Positions 47,739 through 60,103 of a stretch of 64,000 nucleotides of DNA are shown in pieces. The translations under genes and the position numbers were made by a program. Source of the DNA: Cordia subcordata (lineage: Eukaryota > Streptophyta > Magnoliopsida > Boraginales > Cordiaceae); assembly GCA_028554755.1 (NCBI GenBank), contig JAPTOF010000020.1, positions 11,937,001-12,001,000 on the forward strand. The letters run 5' to 3'. Under the pieces are notes generated by a model, which searched no databases, had not been told where the DNA came from, and worked only from the letters and a program-made list of their open reading frames with translations. Each line of letters begins with the position of its first letter. Position 1 is the first letter of the stretch.

Positions 47739-49131
47739 AATTCCTCCCTTGGCGAGAAGTGCCAAGAATCTCCACAGCAGGCGAGAACGTCACTCTTTTC
47801 TTCTTCTCAGCCTTCACTTGAGGTTCTTCACACTTGTCGCGTTCATCTCTCAACGCGGTGCATCCCTCTAAGTAGCACACGTGCTTCTCGTTCTTCCTCC
47901 CTTCAAGAACTAGCTCCTCTCCACGATACACTTTGCAGCAATCTCCTTCACCAATGTACTTGTACCCTCTTGATGCCAACTCACCCAATGAAATTATGTT
48001 GGACACACAAGATGGCACATACCTTACATTGGAGATGGTCTTGATACTACCATTGTTGAGCCTCAAGCGAACTCTCCCAATACCAGCAACCTTCATCTTC
48101 TGGCTGTTCCCAATAATGATGTATTTAAGCCTCTTTCCCAAAAGCAAAGTGTCAAAACTAGCTCTATCATTGCAAACGTGAAACGTTCCTGCTGAATCCA
48201 TTACCCAGTCAGTCCTCTTCCTCGAGCCTTCATTAACGTCCTCGCTTACCGCCATCAAAACAGTCTCACTACCATCGCTATAATCACCTTCAATAAGGTT
48301 CGTGGAGTCCTTGTCATTATCCTTCTCCTTGCCCTTAGATCTCCACTCTCTAAGGCTCTTCATGTCCTCCCTCATTCTAGGACATCTCCGTTGGATATGA
48401 CCCTTCTCTCTACAGTAGTAGCATTCTCGATCGTCTTCTTCATCCCGAGCTCGGCTTTTTGATCGCGATCTACCTCTGCGAGAATTTCCTTTTTTAGAAC
48501 TCCTCCCTCGATTTGAACCTTCAACAGTTAGTGCTTGATCTCCACTAGGCATACTACTTCTTCCCAACATCCTCTCGTTCTCTCTCAAGAGCGCAGTCAC
48601 TTCGTTTAGCTCGAGAGTTTTCTTCCCAACGAGGATTGATTGCACAAATGGCTTGTACGACTTCGGCAAAGAAGATAGTCGTACAAGCGCCTGTTCTTCA
48701 TCTGTAATTTTTTTATCAGGCTCCTCAACAGTTATGAGCTTGACCACTAACTCATTGAATTTGTTAATGTGATCCTGGATGGCGGTTCCCTCTTCCATCT
48801 TGAACGAGTAGAGCTTCGTCCTCAAACACAATCGGTTGGTGATCGACTTTGACTCATAAATATTTTCCAACTTGTCGAACACACTGCTCACCGTCGTCTC
48901 ATCAATCACATGACATTTAATTTGCGGTGCTAACGCCAACCGAATCGTACTTACGGCTCTTTGTTGTAGAGACTTCCACTTCTTATCATTGACTTCTTCC
49001 GGTTTTGCCTCTTCTAGCACTTCATCAAGGCCTTGCTGCACCAAAATGTCCTCGATGGTATTCCTCCACAAGTTGAAGTTCATGTTCCCATCGAACACTG
49101 GAATTTCAAACTTCGTACCGGTCGTCGTCAT
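47686..49131 (-). CDS. Gag-protease-like polyprotein, intact, 481 aa
   Basis: The first ATG is at 49131 (MTTTGTKFEIPVFDGNMNFN, a Copia Gag start); the open frame reaches back to 49146 without another ATG. Domains: UBN2/Gag at about residues 5-200 (FNLWRNTIEDILVQQGL, ALVRLSSLPKSYKPFVQSIL), an Arg/Ser-rich linker, zinc knuckle CYYCREKGHIQRRC (about 235), then a protease-like segment WVMDSAGTFHVC and GIGRVRLRLNNGSIKTISNV. The protease motif is DSAG, not DSG, so it is probably inactive. A pre-integrase-like KHVCYLEGCTAL follows, then a basic tail. The frame continues into the 3' LTR, which supplies about the last 16 residues (YGSKSKPIQIRKEF). Gag would assemble particles that package the element's RNA, with enzymes borrowed from an autonomous relative. 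Confidence 0.88.
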   Translation of the reverse strand: MTTTGTKFEIPVFDGNMNFNLWRNTIEDILVQQGLDEVLEEAKPEEVNDKKWKSLQQRAVSTIRLALAPQIKCHVIDETTVSSVFDKLENIYESKSITNRLCLRTKLYSFKMEEGTAIQDHINKFNELVVKLITVEEPDKKITDEEQALVRLSSLPKSYKPFVQSILVGKKTLELNEVTALLRENERMLGRSSMPSGDQALTVEGSNRGRSSKKGNSRRGRSRSKSRARDEEDDRECYYCREKGHIQRRCPRMREDMKSLREWRSKGKEKDNDKDSTNLIEGDYSDGSETVLMAVSEDVNEGSRKRTDWVMDSAGTFHVCNDRASFDTLLLGKRLKYIIIGNSQKMKVAGIGRVRLRLNNGSIKTISNVRYVPSCVSNIISLGELASRGYKYIGEGDCCKVYRGEELVLEGRKNEKHVCYLEGCTALRDERDKCEEPQVKAEKKKRVTFSPAVEILGTSRQGRNLLGYGSKSKPIQIRKEF

Positions 49132-49547
49132 GGCTCCTATGCACAAATTCGCTAAAACTCAGCAATCCAGCAAGAATTTGGCAAAACTGACCCCCAAAAT
49201 GGATTCAGGACGTCAGAAAACGGTGGAGAGACCCTCGATCAACACGGTCAAACCCCTGCAGCCCTTCAGTCAACGCTGGTCAAACTTTTTGTTTGACTGT
49301 TTGACCACAAACTCACAAAACTTGACCTGCTTGTATCTCACAATCCGACCGTCGGATCGTTACGAAATTTTAGCAGCTTACTCTCCACTCTGAGACGAAA
49401 ACACAGCAACAAACGGATCGTCGATCGGACTCCGGGAAGGCTGCCAAACGCTACCAGCAGATCAGCGAATTGTTTTTTATTATTTACTCCTCTTCGGCGT
49501 TTTTTTTTTCGTTTTTTCGTGCAAACTAGCGTCCGCCCTCCAACCTA

Positions 49548-49559
49548 GCTCTAATACCA
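49548..49559 (-). other. Primer-binding site of the TR-GAG element (tRNA-iMet)
   Basis: The minus strand reads TGGTATTAGAGC, two bases from the LTR end. Confidence 0.85.
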
Positions 49560-49561
49560 CT

Positions 49562-49983
49562 TGTTGGGAAATTAGGACGCGTCACACACACACGCAGCAG
49601 AATTAAAGCACGAATAACGAGAAAAGAACACGCACAATTAAACGTGGTTCGGCCCTCTGCCTACGTCCACGAAAAACTCCACTAATAGAAAAGAGTACAA
49701 AATCAATAAGACTTTTTGCACGGCCTAAAAAGTCTAAACCCTCTCTCACGGTGTTCTTACAATGGCTCTTTCTCTCTCTCAATCTAGACCTATTGCAAGA
49801 CACACTCCTTCAACTAATACAAGAGTCCTATTTATAGAGGAGATTTCCTTGTCCTCCAAGACAAAGGATTTCCTAATATATCAATCCTACCATAACTAAG
49901 ACTCTTACCATAACTAGAATTTTAACTCTCATTAAAACTCTTTCCTAATTTATATGGGCTTGGACTTTGAGCCATAACCAACA
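49562..49983 (-). repeat. 5' LTR of the TR-GAG element
   Basis: Contains the minus-strand TATA box TATAAATA at 49829-49836, and downstream the ACGTGGTTCGGCC block common in plant Copia LTRs. Confidence 0.9.
49829..49836 (-). promoter_or_regulatory. TATA box of the TR-GAG 5' LTR
   Basis: CTCTATAAATAGGAC on the minus strand. The same box is present in the 3' LTR near 47584-47591. Confidence 0.65.
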
Positions 49984-49988
49984 AGTAA

Positions 49989-50967
49989 GAATATAAGACA
50001 CACATATGTATGTGTGTGTATATATACATATAGGCATGGTTGCTCGTGAATTGTAATTGTGAGAACCACCTTATCACAATTAACAATGCAGAGAAGAAAA
50101 TAACTGAAAAACACAGTACAAGAATAACTTATCAATAAATTTGCCTCTATCATATATGCAAAAGTTTCTTGTATATATTGTTATGACAATGTAGTCTAGC
50201 CCATTTCTAAATGATGTGTAGTAATTCGCGATCTAAGGGTGAAACCGCACTCCAACTACTAGGTTTCATCCGATCCGTCAAGCTAATTAATTAATTAACA
50301 AGTGTATACATACTTTGTCCTGATTTAGTTTCCAAGATATGATAATAAGTAGTAAAATGGAATGGAAGTACCTCCAGAATCCTGGGCAGCAGCAAATTCA
50401 ATTAATGTATATAATTAAAGTTTAATACTATTTAATAATTTTTATAGATAAAAAGTCATTAGTATCTCTAACAGAAACATATGAATTGTTGTTGGCACTA
50501 AATAGAAAAAAGTTGGCCTTGTTAAATTATTTAATAGTATTTTCTACTTTAAAGCCAGGGTTTAGCTAATAATACTATTTGTTCCTTTTAACCTTTTAAT
50601 GTATTTTTTTTTTTGGGTCCAATTCCATTTGTATGTGCACCAGGAGTGTGTGTTTGTGTGGGAGAGAGTGTCTAAATCATGAAAATGTGTGGAAGTACAA
50701 GATTTAGTTTTGATCTTTTAACTTTGAATTTTTTTATTTTAATTCTTATTCTTGTGAAATGCTTTAATTTCATTTGATTTCACTCAATAACATGTATCAA
50801 TGCCCTTTTGCATTTTTTTTTCTACTTATTGTATTCTTCTTATATGATTGTGCTCTGGCTTTTATTATATGGAGTTCTGAAATGAAAATTTTATTTGTCC
50901 TGTAATGCAAAGAATATAGTTTCTGGACATCACTTGTCCACCTTGTTTGAATTTTATTTGTCCTGTA

Positions 50968-51009
<42 letters not shown>

Positions 51010-52931
51010 ATACATATATATATAATATAAGTTTTCTATACCTTTATATATACACCTAGTTACCATAAATAGGATTGATTACAATTAATACTAGCTACCT
51101 CAATCTCTCTTAATTGATTTACAATAATCAATCATAAAAAAAATAAAGATATACAAAAATAATATCTACAACAATATCGATGCATCGGGCATTTCTCCCA
51201 AACACAAGCGTTGGAGTAGAAGAATTTTCCATTGAATATTACTTGCATCACTGAACCATGTTCCTGCAGGCCTTATTTTTTTTTTTCCCACTGAAGAATT
51301 GACCACCACACACAATTAATACTAGTTACCTTACGAGGACTTGAAGGGTGAAACCATTTTTGTAATCTTATTCTAATATTAATGAATTTAGTTATGCTCA
51401 TAAATCGGTAACATTTTTAGGTCGGTGTAATTTTGTTGTTTTGTATTTTAACCCACGCCGACTGTTTCTATGTTTTCTTTTGCTAATATTTTTTTCTTTT
51501 TTTATTTTGGGTAACAGACTATTTCTATATATGTTAACCGTAATAATCTAATAACTGTTTCTATGTCATGACTGCACCACGATTTTGTTCTTGATCTTAA
51601 TTTCGTAGAAGATTTGAGGAGATGCTTTTGGGATGAGTTTTTTTCCAAATTTCTTATATAAGCTAAATCCAAACCCGTTGTCCCTCTCAAACTCGCTACC
51701 AAAAATTTTAGATTCTTGATAAATTTTGAGTATATGGATGGATCTTTTCAAAATTGTCAAATTTTTTTTTATATAAACCAACTCAAACTATTTCTACATT
51801 TGATAATATTACAAATTAATTTATATAAATATTATTTAATTTATTTTTAGACGTTATTTAATTAAAATTCATTTGTTTATATATTTAAATTAAAAGTATA
51901 AAATTAGCAATTATACAAACCTGCCTATAACTCCTATTTCTTATATTCATTGTTTACATTAATTTTCTTGTTGAACAAAGTGTGAAATTATTAAAATTAA
52001 AAAAGGGTATTAGTGACTGAAGATACCGAAAATATTAACAATACTTATTGCTATTGCTTGACCAAGAAAAGAGATAAATATTTATTGCTATTGTTTAGAG
52101 TAAATTTTTTCCCTATCATATAAAATACTAAAATTTACTGTTAAGATTCATAAACGATTGTTAAATAATGGAATAAACCAAGAAGAATAAAACTTTAATT
52201 CATAAACAATAAATATAAAATAAAAGAGTCTAACCAAAGTGCTAAAGATTCAAAATAATATTACAAATAATAATATAATAAAAAAATAATATATCCATAT
52301 TCCATATGTATTTGGTAGAAGACTCGACATTATCAAATAGATGATGGATTTTTTGAACAAACAACATATTTCAGAACCTATCTAAGGCTCTATTTAACCT
52401 AATTGTGAGATTTCGAGTATTGAGCTATAGAGCTTTGGCAGTAAAATTTTGAAAAAAGATATTGTTGAATAAAAACAGTTGATTGTTTGACTTTGTAGTT
52501 TAAAAGTTGAACTTTCAGTTGCTTTGAGAGTAATATTAGACTTTAAGAAATATGAAGTAATACTTTGGAAAAAAATTAAATGAAAATAATTTTTGACATA
52601 AAATAAAAATAACTTCTCAAAAAAATTTTTTTTTTGAAGAACTCCAATTTGAAACTTCTGATTTTGAACTTTTTTTAACTTTAATTTTTATATAAAAATT
52701 CTTCTAAAAATAGATGAAACATGTCAGCTCCACTAGCTTAGAAAAAGCATTTTGAGTATCCAAAAACTGCCCCAAAACAAAATCTAAGACATTCTAAAGA
52801 TCCTATGTCCATTAGATACGCACGAAATAGTCCAAGATATAATATGACAGTCAGAACTCTTCAATATACCACCCTTATAGTATCTTCTGTTAAATATGAA
52901 AACTATATAACTGTTGCATAACTACAACTGT
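49989..52931. other. AT-rich intergenic DNA with microsatellite
   Basis: (TA)n at about 50968-51024. A possible TIR element start GGCTCTATTTAACC at 52387 faces TGCTCTATTTGG near 53317-53328. No gene was identified. Confidence 0.35.
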
Positions 52932-53096
52932 TTACTTTAGATACTTAGCAAACCAATCCAACATATCCTTATGTGCCTCCTCTACACACTTAAAAGTCTT
53001 CTCATCTTCATTCTTGTACCTTACAGTCGAGTCGTGTGAAACGCGCTGAAAGATCTTCACAAAGCTATCAACTTGCAGGAGAAAAATGTCAATATT
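52932..53096 (-). pseudogene. Unidentified coding remnant, C-terminal piece
   Basis: The minus strand reads 54 codons to a TAA, including FLLQVDSFVKIFQRVSHDST, VRYKNEDEKTFKCVEEAH and KDMLDWFAKYLK. The frame is continued upstream beyond one TAG (53097-53099) by NWQHELHSATQRTEKP. Composition is protein-like and unlike the AT-rich surroundings. It lies within a possible TIR element (52387-53328), so it may be a captured gene fragment. The family is not recognised. Confidence 0.35.
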
Positions 53097-53687
53097 CTAT
53101 GGCTTCTCAGTTCTCTGTGTAGCAGAATGCAACTCATGCTGCCAATTTTCTAATAAACTAAAGAGAATCTTCTAAACCTTAAATCAAGCATGACCAACTC
53201 AAAGTTGAGCTAGCGTCTTCCATTGTCACTATTCGTACATTGTGTTCCTAGCTAAACAGCCCCCTCTAGCAGTGAACATTCGTGAAGTTTCAACCCCAGT
53301 TTTCGTCTACACTGATGCTCTATTTGGTATAATCTTATTATAAGATTTTATATATATATATATATATATAATAGTATTGTTTATTTTGAGTTTCATAATA
53401 TGCTTGTGATTAAGGATGAGCATGGGGTGTAGGGTATTCGTACTGGAGCAAAATCCTGTACCAAATTATCTTATAACGAAAAATTTCGATGTTTTTTTTA
53501 ATATCTCGTCCTATACCATCCCGAACTGCAAATGTTTGAACAGGATAGGGATATACCTTTTATTTTATCCTGTTCCATCCCGAAATTCGAATAATCCCGT
53601 CCCGTCATGTAAATCTCATTCCAAACCAAAATAATATATAATTATATAACAATATGTATATATGTAGTATATCTTATTTAAATATAA
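53097..53687. other. Decayed repeat DNA
   Basis: A (TA)n run is at 53351-53371. 53410-53640 has alternating CCTGT/CCATCCCGAA-type motifs with an open frame of 72 codons; it looks like repeat sequence, not a gene. Confidence 0.35.
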
Positions 53688-53759
<72 letters not shown>

Positions 53760-53760
53760 T
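53688..53760. repeat. (ATT)n microsatellite
   Basis: About 23 uninterrupted trinucleotide units. Confidence 0.95.
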
Positions 53761-54931
53761 CATTATTTAAATATAATTATATAATAATATATGTATATAT
53801 AGTATATCATAGATTATTCGATAAATCTGAAAAAGAGTTTTATTGTGTAATTTGTGCCATTAATCCAATTTAATCCCCCTTTTTGGATTTGTCCTTTGTG
53901 CTACATGATCTAATCGAAAAATATATATTTTTCCAAAGAGATAAGAATGTAAATAAGTATGCATTTTTAATTGAACTAAAATGTTTAAAATTTTATTAAT
54001 ATAATAAATTGATTATATAATTTGATTATATCAAATTTATATCAAAACATGTGCATTGTATGAGCGCACAACTAATATTATACAAAAGAGGATACACGCC
54101 TTTTTGGCCAATAGCACATGTCCTCCTCTTGTTAGAATTTTCCCTCCAAAAAGACATTGCCTAAATACCTTTTAGATTATTTCCTTTTTGTTTGGACTTG
54201 AATTCTTATATTAAAATATTTACACAAAAGACATGGCTATTAACGAAAACTTAACAAGAATTGAATTATAAAAAATACATTTATATTTATTCTTGCCTAG
54301 ACTATTAATATTTATATATCTATATTTATATATTATTTAGAGTAGAATTCATGTTTATTTTTTAATTTAGGTCCCTCGATGGAATCTTTTTTAATTTTAA
54401 TTTTTTATTTTAAATTCCAATTACTAGACATCTTACGTAAAAACATAAAAATATTAACAACTTACCAAATATTAAATTTTATAAAATCATAAAAAATTGA
54501 CTAATAATAAATAAAAGTATTTAAAATATTATTTTTGCCGGCACATGGCAACCATTTTAATTAATTAAAAAAAATAAAGGGGTAGATTTAGAACTTAAAC
54601 TTTGCAAAATATGAAATTAAGTACTTGAATTTCATTTTTTTTAAATGCAAATGCTTGAACTTACAAAATAGGGACATTTTACACTCTTGATTAACGGTGT
54701 TAGTTTTTTACTTAATGGCAATCTTTTTCTATAACACCCTTTCATATTGAGTTTTTGTAAGTTTTGTGTGTACTTTATAATAACTTAGGTTTACTACTAT
54801 CATCACAAGTTCAAGTATTTTAGCCAATTAATTAGGTTAAATATGGTGGTATACCAATAGTTGGGTTTGGGTTATTATAGGTAATATTAGAGCAGACTTT
54901 GGACGAACTCCGTGCAGCTTGGGGTATGTAG
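53761..54931. other. AT-rich intergenic DNA, possible Helitron 3' end
   Basis: TGTGCATTGTATGAGCGCACA (54051-54071) can form a hairpin followed by ACTAAT, reminiscent of a Helitron terminus. No matching 5' end was found. Confidence 0.25.
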
Positions 54932-55215
54932 GGCGTGACAAGGATGTGCGTCTTTAAGAGGGAGAGTTATGTACTGCCCTCTCACATCAGTTTTTTGTGA
55001 GATTGTATATAGACATTAGTTCTTTGTGAATTATGTGTACACTTTATAATAAATTAAGTTTTGTTCTATTTGTGTGTAGACCACGACGAGGATGTGTGTG
55101 TTTAAGGGCAAGAGTCATGTAACGTCTTCCCACATCAGTTCTTTGTGAGCTTTGTGTGCACACATTAGTTCTTTATCAAATTTGTGTACACTTTATAATA
55201 ACTTAGGTGTATTAT
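54932..55215 (+). repeat. About 150-bp diverged tandem repeat
   Basis: Two units share GA(C/G)AAGGATGTGCGT or CGAGGATGTGTGT, TTTAAG(A/G)G, CACATCAGTT(C/T)TTTGTGAG and TGTACACTTTATAATAA. A third partial copy lies at 54750-54800. The motif GGTAATATTAGAGC at 54880 resembles a decayed retroelement primer site. Confidence 0.55.
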
Positions 55216-55256
55216 TACTATAATAACTATCATCATAGACGTATTTTGGACCAATT

Positions 55257-55283
55257 TGTAAATATATATATATATATATATAT
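55257..55283. repeat. (TA)n microsatellite
   Basis: About 13 TA units. Confidence 0.9.
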
Positions 55284-55507
55284 AATGCTTTATATTCCAA
55301 TAGCATGTAGAAAAAAAGTCCAAATTTTATATATATGTACACATATACATTATATATTCAAATTTGCAAGTTGCTTGTGTACATGGCACATAAATTTATT
55401 ATGGAAATCCACCAAAAATATAAAAGAAAAAATAAATACCACTTAAATTAAAAAGACAAAAAATCATAGAAATGAATAATCCTACCAACAGTAAAGAAGA
55501 AGAGCGC

Positions 55508-55660
55508 AAATGAGTTAAATGCCTTATTTAAAAAAAAAACTAAAATGTCGTAGTTTTTAAATTAATGAATTCGAGTTTTCATTCATTAGTTTAAAAAAAT
55601 ATGATATTTTAATTATTATTATTATTATTATTATTTTAAAATAAGACATTTAACTCATTT
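55508..55660. mobile_element. Small foldback MITE, 153 bp
   Basis: AAATGAGTTAAATGCCTTAT at the left pairs with AAATGAGTTAAATGTCTTAT in reverse at the right. The interior pairs through ACTAAAATG / CATATTTTTTTAAACTAATG. The hairpin loop is near 55573. An (ATT)n run lies in the right arm. Confidence 0.65.
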
Positions 55661-55811
55661 TCTTGGAAGAAGAAGACGACGAAGAAATCATCGTCATCGT
55701 TTCGACACTGATGGGCCTTTTATTTATCGACAATGAAAGTTGTCAGAAGCAGGTAAGTTATTCTCCTTGTTTTGACGATGATAAATCTAATGCACCATTT
55801 TGGTTGACTAC

Positions 55812-56785
55812 ATCTCAATACATGTAAATGAAACTGAAAGCGAAAAAAGAGGTAATAGTTGTTTTGATACTAATAATAATAAGGGTTTTTCTTATGCACT
55901 CCATGTTATAGTGAAATTACATTATTGGTCTGATTCTCAAAATTCTCTACTTATCCCTTGTATTTTTTTTCACAACTTGCATGAATATCCCTTTCGTCAA
56001 ATTTTCCATCCATTTTAACGGGAAGTATGCAACATGCTCCAAAAATAAAAGTGGTTTTTGTTTTTGGCCATTAATTACAAATATACCCCTATATTTATTT
56101 ATTTTAATTAATTAATCATATTTTCAAAAAAAAATTTAAAATCACCACCCCACCCCCACCAATAGCCCCATCACCACCACCCCCCTCCACCCCCACCAGC
56201 AGCCCCCACCACTACCACCATGCCTTCCGTCGAACCACAATAAGAAACATTTTCTTCTTTAATCTATACCCTGTACATTTATGTTTTTAATTTTAATTGA
56301 TTCATCATATTTAAAAAAAAAATTTAAAATCACCACCCCCATCCCCACCGCCACTAGTGCCCCGCATCACCTCCATAATGCCTTTCATCACCGATAAGAA
56401 TTATCTTCTTGTCTATTCTATACTCTTTGTATTTTTTTTAATTGATTTATTATATTTTAAATAAACACACTGAATCTTTCTTTGATGGAAAAAAAAAAAA
56501 AGAAAGAGATGATGGTGGGGATGGCAATAAGGACAAAATAGACTTCTATTAAAATATGATAGTGGCAAAATATGTATTTTACAAAATTTATTAATGATTT
56601 AATGGAAAATGGTAATTAGGGTACGTTTGCAAATTGTGAAAAAATATAAGTAAAAAATTTTGAGAGCATAAAAACTAGCGCCGTAGTTTTACCACGGTCT
56701 CTCATAAAAAAAAAAAAAACCAGTTGAAGGATATGTAGCTGATGGTTGTTCTGTTTTGGGGAACGATGAAAATGTATAAAAGGTG
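55812..56785. other. Upstream region of the MBD4-like pseudogene, with insertions
   Basis: CTCAATACATGTAAATGAAC near 55813 corresponds to CTCAATACATGTAAACAGAA near 63537, marking the left end of the duplicated block. The copy here carries about 700 bp of extra DNA. The extra DNA includes two C/A-rich repeats (ATCACCACCCC...CCACC at 56141-56228 and 56329-56390), each preceded by an A-run and AAATTTAAA. Confidence 0.5.
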
Positions 56786-57633
56786 ATGGTAGCGGTAGTG
56801 AAAAGGGAAGGCGTGGCGTCACAGAGAATGATGAGAATATTAAGAAAGATCAAATTTCTCAATGATCATTCGAGGCTGCAAAGCTCATTTAGCAAAAGAC
56901 TTGTTTGGGTGCTCAGTCTCGTCGGGTGGTCAAATTGGCTGACTCAGGCCTTCCGCCTTTGCTTCATGTTTGCGACAACTTGGAAGATGAAAAGAGGTTT
57001 GAATTAGAATCTTCCAAGGTTTAATAGCGGAAGAGAAGAGGTTGCAGAAAGTTGGAGTTGTTTCCCGCTACTTCATGGACTTGACAAGGGAAAATGTAAT
57101 AGCCGTAAGATTGGATGAGGATAAGAAGATTATTCAGAGCAACAGATGCACGACGTCTATTTTTGGCAAAGAGGGTGGTGAATTCCACGCAGAACTGGCT
57201 GACCCCGAGGCTGAGTCTTTGCTGCGTGTTTGTCAGAATTTAGGAGATGAAAAGAGGGTCGTGACAGGAAAACCAAAGGTTTCATCAAAGAAGAGACGAA
57301 GTGATGGAAAAGGTCACACAAAAAGGGGCAAACAAGTTCAAATTATTTCTCCTTTACTTTGCAAAATCAAACAAGACAACTGCAGTCCTGGACACATTGG
57401 AAGAAAGAAAAGATATGAAAATTCTGCCCGAGAAGGTTAGACTTGCAATGCTGGTCAAGCCCACTCTAAGTGCTGCCCAGAGGAGAGATGAGGCTTACCA
57501 AAGAAGAACTCTCGACAGCACATGGAAGCCTGCATGCTCTCCATTCAATCTCCTTCAAGAAGATCATGCTCATGATCCTTGGAAGGTCTTGATAATAATA
57601 TGTATGCTTCTTCATCGGACTACTGGTTTGCAG

Positions 57634-60103
57634 GTTCTTCTCTTATTCTTTCTTCCATATCTTCTGGTTTCTTTTAAGAGTCTTTTCTATTAATCGAAGT
57701 TGTGGAGAGGAGTGGAAGATAGTTTATATACGGTGGACTCTTGAGGATCTTCGAGTGCTGAGCATATTTATCAGATACATAATTAACTTTTATAGAAGAA
57801 GGGAAAGGGGAAAAAGAATTTCTTTTTGACAACCCCTAGTCAAGATATACTTTTCCATATAGATTATCACTAAAGGGTATGGATTTGGTCAAAAGGGGAA
57901 TAGAGGTATGTAATGGATAGTGATTTACGGTTTATGCTCCTTGCTTGTGATGATCAACAAAAAAAAAAAAAAGAAAAAGAAAAAGGAAAAAGGCCTTATT
58001 ATTACTACATATTCTGTTGATAAAATCCCCTTCAGATGTTAATTCACCAAGAAATTTCAAAAGTCATTTCAGCTAGCAATTTGAAAGGTTATTTTCTTGG
58101 AAAACCTCTTTTTTGGTTCCAACTAATGAGAAGTGGATTTTTTTTTTTGAACAGTCGACATGGTTAATTATTCTTGAACTAATGCACCTAGAGAAAGTAG
58201 TTGAAGAAAGAATAAAATCTTGATGATCAAAATATTAGAAGGCTCGAAGAGGTCCAGGAGTTTGAAGATGGCATTAATTTGGAGTTTGGACCACTGAGCA
58301 TATCACTGCATTATGTCGAATCTTACACCTGCAAAATTCTGGATTTGAATGCAAATGAGGCTGATGAGGAGCTGAAAATTGGTGTACAAATTTTTTTTCT
58401 TTTAACTAATATTTTAAAGGAAAATTAAGAATAATGGGCTTTCCATAGCTCTCTCCAGGTTTTAAGTTCCTTAGTGAAATAATGACTGGTTAAATAACAG
58501 AGATTGGGTGATTAGAAGAGGGCTTTCAACCTGAATATGAGGAATTTCCTCTATTTATCAAATGTACAAAGATTGTCTGCTATCTCTTTAGAGCTTCTCT
58601 GAAGAATTCAAATATCAAAACCATGTTCCATGCTTAAAAGTAGAAACTGCTGGGTAGACAACGATATGAAAGTAGCACTTAAGGTGGATCCAAACCAAGA
58701 AAATGGATTATCTGTCAACAATGGCAAGATGTTTGTGGCTCTAATGTTTCCTGTTCTGTGAATTTCATGAACTTTCTTAGAGGCCCCTGAATGAGGTTAA
58801 CAAAACACACTAACAACTAATTTGCTGCATTTTCACTTAAGAATGAACATGTAAAGGACTCTTGGACCATTAATTGACTAGAGTAGCAACAAAAATCTGA
58901 TAAGACTCTGCTGGACTAGAAAGCCAGTCTATGGATATATAATTGGAATTTTTGTAGCTATCTTCAGGAATGTCTCTTTGCTTTGCTACATTGTTCACCC
59001 TTTAAGGTTTTTCCCAATTCCCTTTGCAATTAGAGAGACAGGAGAAACCCGTTTTTCTGTATGAATATTAAAATTTATCATTAGAAGTTTGAACATGACT
59101 ACTTTTACTGGAGAGATCAAACTATTTTGTGTTTTCTTTATCCTTTTTCAGTTTTCTCTCTCTCACTATATAATCTGCTTTGTAGTATTTTGATCTTACC
59201 ATCATTAAATGGACTGTAATTAGTTATTCACAATAGATGACATATGGAATGTAAAGCATTTATACTTTGGAAAATAAAGTGGAAAGGAGGTACAGTACTC
59301 TGTTTTGTTGGGTTTGGTCACACAGCTATTTCTTCCTGCATTAGTCGTTGAATTTAGTTTACCATTCTCTTCTAGGGTGCTGCATATGACTTTGGCTGAA
59401 GCATTTGTTTTTTGTCCTGATAAGCAGTTTCTTATTCCTAGTACAGCTGGAGGAGGCCCTGACCCTCCAAAACTAGAAGTAAAGGGAAAGAAGAAAATCT
59501 AGGAAAACTAATAAGTTACCACCTCATCTAAAAGTTTAAATTTGTAGAGAGGAATTTATTAAAGCAATCCTGTAGTAATTATCTAATTCTGAGATTGATT
59601 TGTAGCTGCAATATTCAGTATAAGAAAGCATAGAAAACTAAGCTCCTATATGCATATTCCCGTTGGAGATGAACAAAAGCCTTTTTGTTATGGTAGTTCA
59701 CAATTTCAGCTAATCATGTTAGGTTCCCATGCTATATGAGTTACCAAACTCTATTCTTGTGGTTCTCCTTATTATTACCACGCAACAGTCCTTTCTTTTT
59801 CTCCCTCCTCTCTTTAGTTACTTTTGCAGATCCCAGCATTCATCAAGCTGGACAAACCATTTTCCTCTTTCCGTGAAAATCCAGTAGATTGTCCCTTAAA
59901 ATCAAGTAGCGTTTATTGTCTACAAAGAGAACACGTTTAGTAATGATTGAATGATGATATTTTAAACTTTGCATTGGTAGAGGGAAACTTGCAGTTAACC
60001 TAGCCTAAACCCAATTCTTTTGACCTCGATTATGATATTGCAAGAAATATGTCTTTTGCCAGTAATATGTCTGCCTGTCATTTAATGTTGGTGGTCCACA
60101 CAG
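57634..60103 (+). other. Large intron-like interval of copy A
   Basis: 2.5 kb between the TTGLQ donor (CAG|GTTCTT) and the acceptor CCACACAG. It holds two coding-like scraps (58219-58389 and about 59305-59502) that are not MBD4-like, so foreign DNA may have been inserted. Confidence 0.45.
58219..58389 (+). pseudogene. Unidentified coding remnant in the intron of copy A
   Basis: About 57 open codons with protein-like composition, including RRLEEVQEFEDGINLEFGPL and SISLHYVESYTCKILDLNAN. Stops bound it on both sides. The family is not recognised. Confidence 0.25.

Larger units (their letters stand above)
47316..49983 (-). mobile_element. Young TR-GAG type non-autonomous Copia element
   Basis: 2668 bp with LTRs of 423 bp (47316-47738, the 3' LTR) and 422 bp (49562-49983, the 5' LTR), both TGTTGGG...CAACA. 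The flanking target duplication is AGTCA/AGTAA (one mismatch). The minus-strand primer site TGGTATTAGAGC is at 49548-49559 and the polypurine tract AAGGGAGGAATT abuts the 3' LTR. The only ORF is a Gag with a protease-like tail; integrase, RT and RNase H are absent. LTRs differ at about 9 positions and one indel (about 2 percent), so the insertion is recent. Confidence 0.92.

Noticed and set aside
53416..53634. 72-codon ORF rich in Pro, Asn and Ser
   Set aside because: It lies in a repetitive CCATCCCG-type sequence with no protein family match that I recognise.
54051..54076. Helitron 3' end
   Set aside because: The hairpin and CTAA are suggestive, but no 5' TC end was found, so it is kept only as a note.
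59305..59502. 65-codon ORF in the large intron of the MBD4-like pseudogene
   Set aside because: Does not match the expected exon sequence. An MBD4-type exon with proper splice sites is at 60104-60300 instead.
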